64,000 nt of DNA from Geobacillus thermocatenulatus (GTDB lineage: Bacteria; Bacillota; Bacilli; Bacillales; Anoxybacillaceae), in NCBI RefSeq assembly GCF_002217655.1, contig NZ_NEWK01000002.1, positions 1,055,164 through 1,119,163 on the forward strand, in the 5' to 3' direction. A program made the translations under genes and the position numbers. Each line of letters starts with the position of its first letter. Position 1 is the stretch's first letter. The notes under the pieces are model-generated. The model was not told the origin of the DNA, searched no databases, and saw nothing but the letters and a program-made list of their open reading frames with translations. This document shows, piece by piece, positions 1 through 9,249 of the stretch.

Positions 1-2128
1 TCGCCATCCCAATATCCGCTTTCGCAAGAGCTGGAGCGTCATTAATTCCATCACCGACCATCGCGACTCGTTTTCCTTGTTTTTGCAAATCCTCCACGAT
101 GTTCGCTTTGTCTTCTGGAAGCACTTCCGAGTATACGTGTTCAATGCCGACTTGTTTCGCGATTGCTTCCGCTGTCCGTTTATTGTCTCCCGTTACCATG
201 TACACGTCGATGCCCATTTGTTTTAATGTCACAATTGCTTGTTTCGACGTTTCCTTGATCGTATCGGCAACAGCGATCATTCCAGCAAGCTGTCCATCGA
301 TCGCAACGAGCATGACCGTTTTTCCTTCATTTTCAAGCTTTATCATTGTTGACTCATGTTCGGCAATATCGACCGCACGTTCGTTCATTAACTTGCGCGT
401 GCCGATGAGCACATGCTTTCCGTTCACCGTTGCTTCTACTCCATGCCCGACGAGCGCAGAGAAATGCGTCAACGGCTTCGCGACAATTCCGTTTGTTTTT
501 CCGTACGCCACAATTGCTTGCGCTAACGGATGTTCGGAAGCGCTCTCGGCGGAAACGGCATAGTCAAGCATGTTTTCTTGGAATTGTAACACATCTGTCA
601 CTTCTGGTTTTCCTTTTGTCACTGTTCCTGTTTTATCGAGTAAGACCGCGTTGATTTTATGCGTTCCCTCTAGGTACTCACCCCCTTTAAAGAGAATGCC
701 ATGTTCTGCCCCTTTGCCTGTACCGACCATAATTGATGTTGGCGTGGCCAAACCGAGCGCACACGGACACGCAATGACGAGAACGGCAATTGCGACTTCA
801 AGCGCTTTTGGTAGATCGTTTGGCGCCACCAAGAGATACCAAATGATAAATGCTAACACGGCAATTCCGACAACGATTGGGACGAAAATGCCAGAGATCG
901 TGTCCGCCATCCGCTGAATCGGAGCTTTCGAACCTTGCGCCTCTTCGACGATTTTAATGATATTGGCAAGTGCTGTATCTTTCCCTACTTTTTCTGCGCG
1001 AATGGTCAGTACCCCATTTGTATTAATGGTCGCTCCGATCACATAGTCGCCTTCCTTCTTATCAACCGGAATCGATTCACCGGTAATCATCGATTCGTCT
1101 ACGGAGGATGCTCCGGCGATGACCGTACCGTCCACCGGGATTTTTTCTCCTGGCTTGACAAGGATCGTATCGCCGATCACCACTTCCTCGAGCGGAACTT
1201 TTATTTCTTCCCCATTACGGATGACAGTAGCTTCCTTTGCCTGCAGACTCAACAGCTTAGAGATAGCTTCTGTTGTTCGCCCTTTCGCAAGAGCCTCAAA
1301 GTATTTTCCGACAAGCACAAGCGTAATCAAGACGGCACTCGTTTCAAAATATAATCTTGGCATATATTCAGGATTCCCAAGTGTCCGAAAAGCTTCGTAC
1401 AAGCTGTAAACGTACGCGGCCGATGTTCCAAGCGCCACTAGGACGTCCATGTTCGCACTCTTGTTTCGCAACGCCCGGTACGCCCCGACATAGAAAGGAC
1501 CGCCGATGTAGAACTGAACCGGTGTAGCTAAAAGAAGCTGAAACCACGGATTCATCAAGAGCTGCGGCATCGGCAAGCCAATAGCAAACGGCATATGGGC
1601 AAGCATCGTATAAAGCAGCGGCAACGATAAGATGATAGAAATAGCGAGTTGCCGTTGTTTTTGTTTAAGCCGCTCTTCTTTCCGGTCAGCATCGTCTTGT
1701 TCTTCGTTTCGAATTTGCCCCCTGTACCCAAGCTTTTTGATTTTCTCTAAAATGTCTTCGACAGATGTAACACCCTCCTTGTATTCGACCACCGCGCTGT
1801 TTGTCGCTAAGTTGACAGCAGCGCTTGTCACACCTTCCATCCGATTTAACCCTTTTTCAATCCGCGTCGCACAGGCCGCACATGTCATTCCTTCAATATC
1901 AAGCGTCACTTTTTCCGTCGCAACGCCATACCCCAAATTCTCAATTTTCGTTTCGATATCGGCGATCGTTTGTTTTGATGGATCATATTGAATCGTTGCT
2001 TTTTCCATTGCCAAATTGACATGGGCTTTGACGCCATCCATCTTATTCAATACTTTCTCAATCCGATTGGCGCACGCGGCGCATGTCATGCCGGTCACCT
2101 TCACCGTCACGGTTTTCGGCTCCCCCAT
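1..2128 (-). CDS. copA: Copper-translocating P1B-type ATPase, 3' end beyond window
   Basis: Exports Cu(I) across the cytoplasmic membrane. About 709 codons are visible; the family is near 800, so only the C-terminal tail is missing. Two N-terminal heavy-metal domains each carry GMTCAAC (about residues 13-19 and 81-87). The CPC ion-binding motif ([11 protein letters not shown]) is near residue 456, the phosphorylation motif DKTGT near 494, and [10 protein letters not shown] near 692. The frame is open from the ATG to the window edge. The ATG at 2128 follows a GGAGGG ribosome site. csoR lies 16 bp upstream on the same strand, so both are probably transcribed from the CsoR-controlled promoter at 2480-2508. 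No copZ chaperone gene lies between them. Confidence 0.96.
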   Translation of the reverse strand, partial: MGEPKTVTVKVTGMTCAACANRIEKVLNKMDGVKAHVNLAMEKATIQYDPSKQTIADIETKIENLGYGVATEKVTLDIEGMTCAACATRIEKGLNRMEGVTSAAVNLATNSAVVEYKEGVTSVEDILEKIKKLGYRGQIRNEEQDDADRKEERLKQKQRQLAISIILSLPLLYTMLAHMPFAIGLPMPQLLMNPWFQLLLATPVQFYIGGPFYVGAYRALRNKSANMDVLVALGTSAAYVYSLYEAFRTLGNPEYMPRLYFETSAVLITLVLVGKYFEALAKGRTTEAISKLLSLQAKEATVIRNGEEIKVPLEEVVIGDTILVKPGEKIPVDGTVIAGASSVDESMITGESIPVDKKEGDYVIGATINTNGVLTIRAEKVGKDTALANIIKIVEEAQGSKAPIQRMADTISGIFVPIVVGIAVLAFIIWYLLVAPNDLPKALEVAIAVLVIACPCALGLATPTSIMVGTGKGAEHGILFKGGEYLEGTHKINAVLLDKTGTVTKGKPEVTDVLQFQENMLDYAVSAESASEHPLAQAIVAYGKTNGIVAKPLTHFSALVGHGVEATVNGKHVLIGTRKLMNERAVDIAEHESTMIKLENEGKTVMLVAIDGQLAGMIAVADTIKETSKQAIVTLKQMGIDVYMVTGDNKRTAEAIAKQVGIEHVYSEVLPEDKANIVEDLQKQGKRVAMVGDGINDAPALAKADIGMA

Positions 2129-2144
2129 TTCCCTTTTCCCTCCC

Positions 2145-2456
2145 TTACTTCGAAAATTGTTTCATCACATCCATCAATTCGCGAATCGATTCGTCTCCGC
2201 TCCCTTCACGGATCGCTTTCGCCACGCAATGGCTCACGTGGCGTTCAAGCAGCTGCAGCCCGACTTGGTTCAACGCCGCTCTGATCGCAGAAATTTGCAC
2301 TAAAATATCGATGCAATACCGATTGTCCTCCACCATTTTTTGCACACCGCGCACTTGTCCTTCAATGCGCTTCAAGCGCTTGATGATGCTTTCGATTTCC
2401 TGTTCCGTTCGTGGAACCATTTTTTTATCCATATTATGATCTTCATAATGGTTCAT
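2145..2456 (-). CDS. csoR: Copper-sensing repressor CsoR
   Basis: Helical repressor of the CsoR/RcnR family that releases DNA on binding Cu(I). The 103-residue product has the Cys-His-Cys copper triad at C48, H73 and C77, with the family spacing (RYCIDIL and RHVSHC), which separates copper CsoR from the nickel and formaldehyde members. A TTG lies one codon upstream (2459), but the ATG at 2456 has better spacing from the AGAGGTGA ribosome site. It is first in a csoR-copA unit and is probably autoregulated through the palindrome overlapping its promoter. Confidence 0.93.
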   Translation of the reverse strand: MNHYEDHNMDKKMVPRTEQEIESIIKRLKRIEGQVRGVQKMVEDNRYCIDILVQISAIRAALNQVGLQLLERHVSHCVAKAIREGSGDESIRELMDVMKQFSK

Positions 2457-2479
2457 CAAACATCACCTCTTTTCATTAC

Positions 2480-2508
2480 ATTATACCGGTAATGGGTATA
2501 AAACGCAA
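2480..2508 (-). promoter_or_regulatory. csoR-copA promoter with CsoR operator
   Basis: Reading the minus strand: -35 TTGCGT (2503-2508), a 17-bp spacer, and -10 TATAAT (2480-2485). The inverted repeat TATACC-N7-GGTATA (2482-2500) covers the -10 box and spacer, which is where a CsoR repressor would block polymerase. Confidence 0.75.
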
Positions 2509-2584
2509 CAGAGATACCTTATACAAATCATGTTCACCACAAAACCGTAATCAATACCTGTGCAGGAAAAAAACCGCTTTCCAC

Positions 2585-2914
2585 AAAAAATTCACAATTT
2601 TAATTGGCATAGGATTCGCTGCGGGCTGGACTCCCTGCACAGGTCCAATTCTTGTATCAGTGATCGCGTTGGCGGCTACCAAACCGAGTGCAGCCATGTT
2701 ATATACGTTCGCCTATGTATTAGGGTTTGCCGCACCTTTTTTCATCATGTCGTTTTTTATCGGCAAGTTAAATTGGATAAAAAATATAACACTGTCATCG
2801 TCAGAGTCGGGGGAACTCTGATGGTTATCATGGGAATTATGCTGTTTCTTGATTGGATGACAAAGATTATCATCTCTTTTTACCGATTTGTTTGGAGGAT
2901 TCACAGGTTTTTAA
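2585..2914 (+). pseudogene. Remnant of ccdA-type cytochrome c biogenesis membrane protein
   Basis: Translation gives IGFAAGWTPCTGP followed by transmembrane segments typical of the second half of CcdA/DsbD-like thiol transporters. The reading frame shifts near 2783-2800, continues with a further membrane segment (GGTLMVIMGIMLF), and shifts again near 2868 to end with FGGFTGF and a TAA at 2912. The N-terminal half of the roughly 235-residue family is missing; the sequence upstream is csoR promoter DNA. No start or ribosome site is present, so this is a decayed copy. Confidence 0.75.
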
Positions 2915-2927
2915 TATCAAAAATATC

Positions 2928-2972
2928 CTACTGAGTGGATAGTCACAATTCCTGTCACTTCCACTCAGCAGG
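2928..2972 (-). terminator. Terminator of the TlpA-like gene
   Basis: Inverted repeat CTGAGTGGA (2931-2939) / TCCACTCAG (2960-2968), followed on the minus strand by an A/T-rich stretch with a short T run. It lies just past the stop codon at 2989. Confidence 0.55.
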
Positions 2973-2988
2973 AACCATCATTTACCTT

Positions 2989-4227
2989 TTATTGAATTCC
3001 TGAAATCATGCGATCCATCGTTTCATAAGACATAGGACCTATATATTTATTTCTGATAACTCCATTTTTATCAATGATATACGAGGTAGGAATCGTTATT
3101 GCGCCATATAGATTTCCAATGTCTCCTTGCTCATCAAGCACAACTTTAAATGTCACTCCCTTATTTTTCACAAAATCGCTCACCGCATTAGAACCTCTTT
3201 CGCTATTCGTTAAGTTGACTGCCAAAATTTCTACATTGTTATTTTTATTGTTTTCGTAGAACTTTTGCATTTCCGGCATTTCAGCTCTGCAAGGCGGACA
3301 CCAAGTAGCCCAAAAATTCAATATCACCGTTTTTCCACGCAAATCAGACAATTGTATGTTGTCGCCTGTAATTGAACGCAATTCAAAATCTGGGGCAATT
3401 TCTCCTTTATTCGTACCGATTTTTCCTGAATCCAATGAAGTAGATAGAACCGATTTTGATTTAACCTTTCCCACTTCATGTTGACTGTTAAAAATAGAAG
3501 ATACAGCAATACTTACCACCATCACACCTAAAGCCAGTTGATTAGCCTTCCTTCCCCGTCCTTTATTCCTCTCCTCAAGAACTTCTTCTCTTTCTCGCCT
3601 CTCTAACCAATATGAAATACATATAAAAACGATAACGAGAGATCCATACAACCATACTTCTTTTGATACGATTCCTGTATTTACAAAATATTTTTTATAC
3701 AGGGCTAGTTCGAATTGAATGAGATGGAACCATATAAGAAGTTGCAATAAAGTTTTTTGAGCTTTGACTCGTGATGCTACTATAAAAAAACAAATCGCTG
3801 CTATTGCTTGCAAAATGATGAAATAATTCTGGGAATTTTCCATTACTCGGATCCATGCAAAGGTGCTAAAATAGCCAAAATATGCTGGAACCATTGCCCG
3901 CGTATAAGAAACCACAGGAATATTCTGCTTTTTTACATATAACCAAGTATAGACCGTGATAAAAACAATCGCCATACTAATGCCAACATATCCCCCGTTA
4001 AAATAAAGGATTGTCATCGGATTTTGTAAAACTGAATTTGGATGTAAAACGACATAACTAAATTTCCAAATGAGTACACCGTTAATAAAACTGTTCAAAA
4101 TTAAATCCATGATGTTTCGTTCTATTTTTAATACTTTAATACCATAATAAAACACGACATAACTTATCAATAAGCCGCTGATCAGCAAAAGATTTTCGCC
4201 CTGAACGACTATATTGCCGAATTGCAA
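2989..4227 (-). CDS. Polytopic membrane protein fused to a TlpA/ResA-type thioredoxin domain
   Basis: About 412 residues. The N-terminal ~215 residues form six or seven hydrophobic segments resembling Lgt-like membrane proteins, but without a clear Lgt catalytic signature. A basic linker and an anchor helix follow. The last ~140 residues are a TlpA/ResA-like thioredoxin fold with PDFEL, the active site WATWCPPCRAEMP and the cis-proline segment TIPTSYIID. The thioredoxin domain should face outside and reduce or isomerise disulfides, for example in cytochrome c or copper-protein maturation. The start is uncertain: TTG at 4227 has GGGGGA eight bases upstream; TTG at 4242 would add five residues but has no ribosome site. 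Neighbours are CcdA-like proteins, consistent with electron supply to this domain. Confidence 0.8.
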   Translation of the reverse strand: MQFGNIVVQGENLLLISGLLISYVVFYYGIKVLKIERNIMDLILNSFINGVLIWKFSYVVLHPNSVLQNPMTILYFNGGYVGISMAIVFITVYTWLYVKKQNIPVVSYTRAMVPAYFGYFSTFAWIRVMENSQNYFIILQAIAAICFFIVASRVKAQKTLLQLLIWFHLIQFELALYKKYFVNTGIVSKEVWLYGSLVIVFICISYWLERREREEVLEERNKGRGRKANQLALGVMVVSIAVSSIFNSQHEVGKVKSKSVLSTSLDSGKIGTNKGEIAPDFELRSITGDNIQLSDLRGKTVILNFWATWCPPCRAEMPEMQKFYENNKNNNVEILAVNLTNSERGSNAVSDFVKNKGVTFKVVLDEQGDIGNLYGAITIPTSYIIDKNGVIRNKYIGPMSYETMDRMISGIQ

Positions 4228-4363
4228 TATCCATTCCCCCAAAATTCATATTTCTATCGGTATTAGAAAGGATTCTTCGTTGCGACGAAAAAATACAACT
4301 ATAACTACATCACCCTAACCATCTTGAAACGTTCTTCCAAACATTGTTATTGCATCATCTTCT

Positions 4364-5113
4364 TTAAAACCAATAAGTGATGGTATCTAACACGCCAAGC
4401 AATACCATCACAATTCCAGCGGTTTGCTGAATGAGCTTCCCTACCCGTCTTCCTTTTTTCATGACAGCACCGCTCAATCCTAAGTACCAAAGGATGAGGA
4501 TGAAGAAAATAACCGGTACAGAAGTTCCGACGGCAAAGACGCTCGGCAACAACACTCCATAAGACGTTGAGTATACGAGAGGCATTAGAGTAACAAAAAA
4601 TAGAACAAACATCGTTGGACAAAAAGCCAACGAAAAGCCAAATCCCATGAAAAACGAACCGATTTTTCCTTTTCTCCATCTCTCCGGCACTCTGAACAAC
4701 GTGACATTCCAATACATTTTAAAAAGCCCTAACAAATACAAGCCTACGAGAACAAGAATCGGACCAATCAGCTTTCTTAACCATGGAAAGTATAGTGTCA
4801 GTGTACTTTGAATCTCCTTCCCCATCAGCCAGACGATCAAGCCTAACCCGGAAAAAGCGATGATCTTTCCGAAAATAAATAAAAGCAGTTCTTTCCAAGC
4901 GATCCCCCTTTGCAGAGATTGGTTGCTGTACAACGTGATCGCTCCCAAGTTGCTAGTCAGTTGGCACGGAGCCATCGCTCCGACTATGCCAAGAAGAAAC
5001 GCTGACAAAACAGGAAGCGCTGTTGTGCTGTTGGCCATATTCAGAAACGGCTGGCTTAGCAGGCTGCTGATTTGGCTTAGGAATGAATACACTCTTCTTC
5101 TCACCCTCTCCAT
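4364..5113 (-). CDS. DsbD/CcdA-like (TauE/SafE-annotated) membrane protein
   Basis: 249 residues with about six membrane helices. Two matching cysteine motifs, GAMAPCQLTSN in the first core helix and LAFCPTMFVL in the fourth, fit the paired transmembrane cysteines of DsbD/CcdA thiol transporters. These pass reducing equivalents across the membrane to extracytoplasmic thioredoxins. Databases often label such proteins sulfite exporter TauE/SafE family. The gene sits 120 bp upstream of the TlpA-like gene on the same strand, so the two probably form a reductant relay. The start is not certain: ATG at 5113 has a weak ribosome site; GTG at 5092 follows GGAGAGG. Confidence 0.75.
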   Translation of the reverse strand: MERVRRRVYSFLSQISSLLSQPFLNMANSTTALPVLSAFLLGIVGAMAPCQLTSNLGAITLYSNQSLQRGIAWKELLLFIFGKIIAFSGLGLIVWLMGKEIQSTLTLYFPWLRKLIGPILVLVGLYLLGLFKMYWNVTLFRVPERWRKGKIGSFFMGFGFSLAFCPTMFVLFFVTLMPLVYSTSYGVLLPSVFAVGTSVPVIFFILILWYLGLSGAVMKKGRRVGKLIQQTAGIVMVLLGVLDTITYWF

Positions 5114-5177
5114 CCGTTACTTATATTGTAGCAGTGAATTTTGCAAAAATTGTGGAGCGATATATTTTTAGGCAAAC

Positions 5178-5207
5178 AAAAAGACATGCACCCGCATGTC
5201 TTTTTAT
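5178..5207 (-). terminator. Hairpin terminator overlapping the lipoprotein stop codon
   Basis: AAAAAGACATGC-ACCC-GCATGTCTTTTT is a perfect 12-bp stem with T runs on both strands. The stop codon of the 5204-6178 gene lies inside its right arm. Confidence 0.8.
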
Positions 5208-6178
5208 ATTTTTCCTTCCGATGCTAGTTTTATCCAGCTCGAACCGTTATTTTTTGTCATGAAAATATCCCCGTTCATCGTAGCGATCACTATTTCGTTG
5301 TCATTTGCTGGATTAGAGGTGATATACATAATATAATCTTTTTCATCCAACACAGGAACGGAAAGAACTTCCTCTTGTTTTGTGTCTAATGATTGTTTGA
5401 TTAGGATAGACTTATTGTTCTCTACAGCTGCAAATAAAATGGATTTTTCTTGGAACGCAAACGTCGTCGTATTGATTTTTCGAGTGAACCGTTCAAACGT
5501 ATTCCCATTATCTCTTGAAACAAAAATTCCTTCAGATGTACTAATTCCAACCATATTTTCGTCCGTTGGGTGGGCAGCGATCGTTCCTGCTGCCGTTTGC
5601 GGCAGGCCGTTCAATTGACTTTGCGACCACGTTTTGCCGTCGTCTTTACTGTAAAACACCCCTTGTCCGAGCGTTTCATTTTCTTCTTGATTCACCACAT
5701 AGATGGTATGGCTTTTATAACCAACGGTCATATAATGGAAATCGGACTGTTTATAAAATCCTAAATTCATCAATGTTTGTCCATTATCAAAACTTTTCAC
5801 AAGACCAAGCGGATTTCCCAACGATGAACCTTCTTCCGGATGACCTGATGAATAAAAGCCGTCGTCCGTAGCTGAAAAGCCCATATAATCGTGTTTATTC
5901 GAAATCGTTTCATACCACTTATTGTCTTGGTAAACGAGCAACCCTTCATGAGTAGCGAAGTAAACCGCATTTTGATCGCCTGCATAACCAACTCCATGCA
6001 AATGTTCGATCTTTCCCTCCTTTTTTTCTCGAAAGAAAGGATTGTTGTCAACAGATACGTTTGATTTTGCTTGTTCTTTGCTTGTAATAAAGCTCTGCTC
6101 TTTTTCGTTGGACGATGAACAGGCGCTTAGAAGAAAAAGAGCGGATGTCATGATGATGGCTTTCTTCATGTTTGTCAT
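5204..6178 (-). CDS. Asp-box (BNR) repeat lipoprotein, F510_1955-like
   Basis: 324 residues. A lipoprotein signal ends LLSAC with Cys about residue 20. At least four Asp-box motifs follow (SFDNGQT, SKDDGKTW, SRDNGNTF, TKNNGSSW), the mark of a beta-propeller of the sialidase/BNR type. Similar proteins are labelled F510_1955 family glycosylhydrolase, but no catalytic residues can be assigned, so the enzymatic label should not be trusted. It is probably anchored on the outer face of the membrane. The start ATG at 6178 lies 11 bases after AAAGGGG. A perfect Fnr-type palindrome lies about 130 bp upstream. Confidence 0.75.
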   Translation of the reverse strand: MTNMKKAIIMTSALFLLSACSSSNEKEQSFITSKEQAKSNVSVDNNPFFREKKEGKIEHLHGVGYAGDQNAVYFATHEGLLVYQDNKWYETISNKHDYMGFSATDDGFYSSGHPEEGSSLGNPLGLVKSFDNGQTLMNLGFYKQSDFHYMTVGYKSHTIYVVNQEENETLGQGVFYSKDDGKTWSQSQLNGLPQTAAGTIAAHPTDENMVGISTSEGIFVSRDNGNTFERFTRKINTTTFAFQEKSILFAAVENNKSILIKQSLDTKQEEVLSVPVLDEKDYIMYITSNPANDNEIVIATMNGDIFMTKNNGSSWIKLASEGKI

Positions 6179-6300
6179 GGATGTTCATTCCCCTTTATAC
6201 ACAGTGTAAATCGTTGCATATTTTTATATTTTACCGGATCAATTTGCAGAATGTATGGATTTCAATAAACTGTAACGATTTGAAGATATTTTATTGCTAT

Positions 6301-6316
6301 TGTGAAATTCATCACA
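6301..6316. promoter_or_regulatory. Perfect Fnr/Crp-type palindrome upstream of the Asp-box lipoprotein
   Basis: TGTGAAATTCATCACA matches TGTGA-N6-TCACA with no mismatch. It lies between the Rieske gene (3' end) and the lipoprotein gene, so the lipoprotein is the natural target. No good -10 box sits at the class II position here, unlike the sites near 58-64 kb. Confidence 0.55.
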
Positions 6317-6382
6317 GCAACCTCCCTCTTTTGCCCATATCATGTCGGTAGACTCAACCTAAAGCAAGCGGAAAACTAATTT

Positions 6383-6883
6383 TTATTTTTCTCTTTTTCT
6401 CGGGCTCAATACGGCAATATACACATTGCCATCTTGAACATAAGCCTCAAATATATCCAACGGCCTTGGCGGCGGCCCTCCTACATTGACGCCGTATTCG
6501 TCATATTGCCCCGCGTGGCACGGACATAAAAAGCGGATGCCTGCTTTCTGCATGTTCTCCTCAGCATCTCCAACGGTACACCCTAGATGGGTGCAAATCG
6601 GGGACATAATGAGTAAGGAACCATCTTCATTTTTGTTAATGTAGACAAACCCTTCCCTTTCCTGTTTGGTCCATGCATCTTTTATGGTGACTTTATACGG
6701 CACCTTTTTGGGGAATTCTCCTTTTTCTAATTCGCTTAGAGGACCGAGATTAGCCATTGAACTTGTATTGACCGTTTTCTTATCGTTGCTGCAAGCAGCC
6801 AGTCCTGCAGGCGATACCGAAACAGCCAGCAGTCCAGCCGCCCCCTTTAACGACCTGCTAAGAAACTCTCGTCGATTCAACAT
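6383..6883 (-). CDS. Rieske [2Fe-2S] protein with twin-arginine signal
   Basis: 166 residues. The N-terminus NRREFLSRSLKG is a twin-arginine export signal followed by a hydrophobic stretch ending GLAAC, so it may be exported folded and lipidated. The two cluster-binding boxes are CTHLGC (C97, H99, C102) and CPCHAG (C120, C122, H123), giving the Rieske ligand set. It resembles the Rieske subunit of the menaquinol-cytochrome c reductase (QcrA) but has no qcrB or qcrC beside it. It is followed on the same strand by the Asp-box lipoprotein and preceded 24 bp upstream by the cupredoxin gene, suggesting an extracytoplasmic electron-transfer unit. Confidence 0.88.
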   Translation of the reverse strand: MLNRREFLSRSLKGAAGLLAVSVSPAGLAACSNDKKTVNTSSMANLGPLSELEKGEFPKKVPYKVTIKDAWTKQEREGFVYINKNEDGSLLIMSPICTHLGCTVGDAEENMQKAGIRFLCPCHAGQYDEYGVNVGGPPPRPLDIFEAYVQDGNVYIAVLSPRKREK

Positions 6884-6907
6884 AAGAGATCTCGGCAGCC
6901 AATCATC

Positions 6908-7849
6908 TTATGAAACTCTCGCAAATCCAACCATACCAGATTCTTTATGCCCTGGAACCGTACAATAAAATCGAAACACACCGCTTTCGATTGGTATGAA
7001 CGTCACCTCGGCTGTTTTCCCCGGCAAGGAATGAACATGAACACCCGCATTTTCTGCATGGTTTCCATGGTCATTCTGCTGTAACAAAATCTTCATATTT
7101 TCGAATTCGATATCGTGTTCCATTTGACCGCTATTTTTCAGAATTAAGGTAACAGGCTGTCCTACAGTCAGTTGCAAACTCTCAGGAAAGTAATAAAATT
7201 CAGTCGCTTCAACCACTACCTTTTTCCCCTTTGTTTCGATGCTTAACGGAGATGCAGTTTGGTTGTGGTCCTCCATAAAATGGTTCATAGGCGGATTCGT
7301 TATCGGAAGATTAGAAGATCGAGAAAATTCATTGTATAAATGGTTATACAAATAGAAAAACAACGGAAGAACGATTGCTAACCATAGCGGATTATGGAAT
7401 AGTTTATTGATCAAAAACACACGGTTAAACCCCGTTTCTTGTTGAAGCATGTATAGAACAATACAAGCCATTCCAACAAATAGAACAAGCATGATGTGAA
7501 CCGTAGAATCCCGATATTCAGGCGCAATCATTTCTCCTAACATCGCTCCCATCATGCCGCCCATGACTCCTGATAAAACACCGTCGATGATGGCCATGAT
7601 GCTAATCGGCATCCCGGCTAAAAATCCAGCTAAAAACCCGAAAGCCATTCCTAAAATGGTTGACAAAAAGAGATTGCCGTTGTAAGAAATCCCAGCCAGC
7701 AGGCCGCCTGTCAGCCCAGCCAACATTCCTAACGCCATCGCCGCCATCATTCCAGCCATGCATGTGATTTTCTTCCTTTTGATAAAGATGAAAGCAATCA
7801 CAATGAAAGACAAAACCGCCGCGATCCCCCCAGTGAATAACATCGGCAA
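6908..7849 (-). CDS. Membrane protein with C-terminal cupredoxin domain
   Basis: 313 residues. The first ~165 residues form about six glycine-rich membrane helices. After a linker, residues about 205-313 are a cupredoxin fold with a type 1 copper ligand set: His in QMEHDIEF, and Cys, His and Met in YCTVPGHKESGM. The protein probably holds an electron-transfer copper on the outer face. TTG at 7849 lies eight bases after GGAGGG; an ATG two codons later is badly spaced. It is divergent from the multicopper oxidase gene and is followed by the Rieske gene. Confidence 0.82.
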   Translation of the reverse strand: MPMLFTGGIAAVLSFIVIAFIFIKRKKITCMAGMMAAMALGMLAGLTGGLLAGISYNGNLFLSTILGMAFGFLAGFLAGMPISIMAIIDGVLSGVMGGMMGAMLGEMIAPEYRDSTVHIMLVLFVGMACIVLYMLQQETGFNRVFLINKLFHNPLWLAIVLPLFFYLYNHLYNEFSRSSNLPITNPPMNHFMEDHNQTASPLSIETKGKKVVVEATEFYYFPESLQLTVGQPVTLILKNSGQMEHDIEFENMKILLQQNDHGNHAENAGVHVHSLPGKTAEVTFIPIESGVFRFYCTVPGHKESGMVGFARVS

Positions 7850-7874
7850 CGGATGATCCCTCCTGCAAATGTTT

Positions 7875-7900
7875 ATTTGTACACATATATGTGTGCAAAT
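7875..7900. promoter_or_regulatory. 26-bp near-perfect palindrome between divergent cupredoxin and oxidase genes
   Basis: The core TTTGTACACATATATGTGTG plus CAAA is a palindrome with one mismatched pair. It is centred between the two divergent genes, so it is a likely operator for an unidentified dimeric regulator controlling both. Confidence 0.5.
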
Positions 7901-7938
7901 AACAGGTTAGTCCATGTCAGTGAACATACCGGCTGAGC

Positions 7939-9045
7939 TTGAACGAAAACAGAGAGCGTGTCATCCGATTACAGCTTTTTGTATTTACACCTGCATGTAT
8001 TCTGTTCATAAAACGACTATCCACACATGCCGCAGCATATGATGAAATTGTGATACCTTCTCTAAAGGGGGAAGATGGAATGCATGGTTACTTGCCAGGA
8101 AATCCTCAAACGCCTATTATCACGCCCAATGTAAAAGATGCGCCATTTCGGGTTCTCAAAAACGGGGTAAAACAATTTCACTTGCGGGCGGAACCGGTCG
8201 TGCATGAGTTGGTAAACGGAATTAAAATCCGCGGGTATGGATACAACGGAAGTATTCCCGGGCCGACGATTCTTGTCAATCAAGGGGACTATGTTCAAAT
8301 TACAGTCGAAAACCGTTTGCCAGAAGCGACATCCGTCCATTGGCACGGATTAATTGTTTCCAACCGAATGGACGGCGTACCCGGCCCTGGGGGCAGCCCA
8401 ATTATCCAACCGGGAGAAAGTTTTACGTATGAATTTCGCATCCAACAGTCAGGAACGTTTATGTACCACAGCCATGTCCATGATGCAAAACAAGAGTTAA
8501 TGGGATTAGCAGGCATGCTTATTTCGCGCGGCATATACGAAGAACCTGTGGACCGCGATTATGTTCTGTTGCTTCAAGAGTGGGCTGTGCAGATGGAGAT
8601 GCATCAGCAAACTAGCAGCCATCCAATGAATGATCATCCTTCCAAACAATCGGCTTCAAATATATATGACATCGATCCAATGTCAATGATGTTTAATTTT
8701 TTCACAATTAACGGCAAAGCCTATCCTGATACCGCTCCTTTATTTGTCCGATATGGCGAACGCGTCCGTATTCGCCTTGGCAATTTAAGTATGGATTCTC
8801 ATCCGATGCATTTTCACGGGCATGATTTTATTGTCACCGCGGTTGACGGAAATCCGATTCCTATGATGGCAAGATTAAAACGAAACACGATTAATGTAGC
8901 GCCAGGAGAAACATGGAACATCGAATTTTTGGCCAACAACCCGGGAAATTGGGTCTTTCACTGTCATAAACCTCACCATACAACGAACGCACATGCAATG
9001 GGGGGAATGGGCGGCATGCTTACGGTGATTCGCTACGCCAAATAA
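7939..9045 (+). CDS. Multicopper oxidase
   Basis: 368 residues. All four copper-ligand blocks of multicopper oxidases are present in order: VHWHG, MYHSHVHD, HPMHFHGHDF and FHCHKPHHT, ending in a His/Met-rich GGMGGML tail. Likely substrates are Cu(I), Mn(II) or phenols at the cell surface. The N-terminus has a hydrophobic stretch (FVFTPACILF) like a damaged signal peptide. The only long in-frame start is a TTG at 7939 with no ribosome site, and a stop lies six codons upstream. An internal ATG at 8080 has a good purine-rich site but would lose the signal. The 5' end may therefore be frameshifted or mis-started. Confidence 0.85.
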   Translation: MNENRERVIRLQLFVFTPACILFIKRLSTHAAAYDEIVIPSLKGEDGMHGYLPGNPQTPIITPNVKDAPFRVLKNGVKQFHLRAEPVVHELVNGIKIRGYGYNGSIPGPTILVNQGDYVQITVENRLPEATSVHWHGLIVSNRMDGVPGPGGSPIIQPGESFTYEFRIQQSGTFMYHSHVHDAKQELMGLAGMLISRGIYEEPVDRDYVLLLQEWAVQMEMHQQTSSHPMNDHPSKQSASNIYDIDPMSMMFNFFTINGKAYPDTAPLFVRYGERVRIRLGNLSMDSHPMHFHGHDFIVTAVDGNPIPMMARLKRNTINVAPGETWNIEFLANNPGNWVFHCHKPHHTTNAHAMGGMGGMLTVIRYAK

Positions 9046-9058
9046 ACGGTCATTCAAG

Positions 9059-9083
9059 AAAAACGGCACTGCCGCCGTTTTTC
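9059..9083 (+). terminator. Terminator of the multicopper oxidase gene
   Basis: AAACGGC-ACTGCC-GCCGTTT followed by a T run, 14 bp after the stop codon. Confidence 0.8.
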
Positions 9084-9249
9084 TCCGCTCTATTTTTGAC
9101 GCCCAGTTTAATTACTAAAATCTTCCGGAAGCCTGGTGATTTAGTACAAAATACTGCTATCTCCATCTGTTTCTCAATTAGATAAAACTTGTGGAATCAG
9201 CCTTCTTTTTTTAGCACAATGCCGTTGATTTGCTCGTGACAGCTGTTTT

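Noticed and set aside
2989-4227. Prolipoprotein diacylglyceryl transferase.
   Set aside because: The membrane half is only loosely Lgt-like, without a clear catalytic signature, and is fused to a thioredoxin domain.
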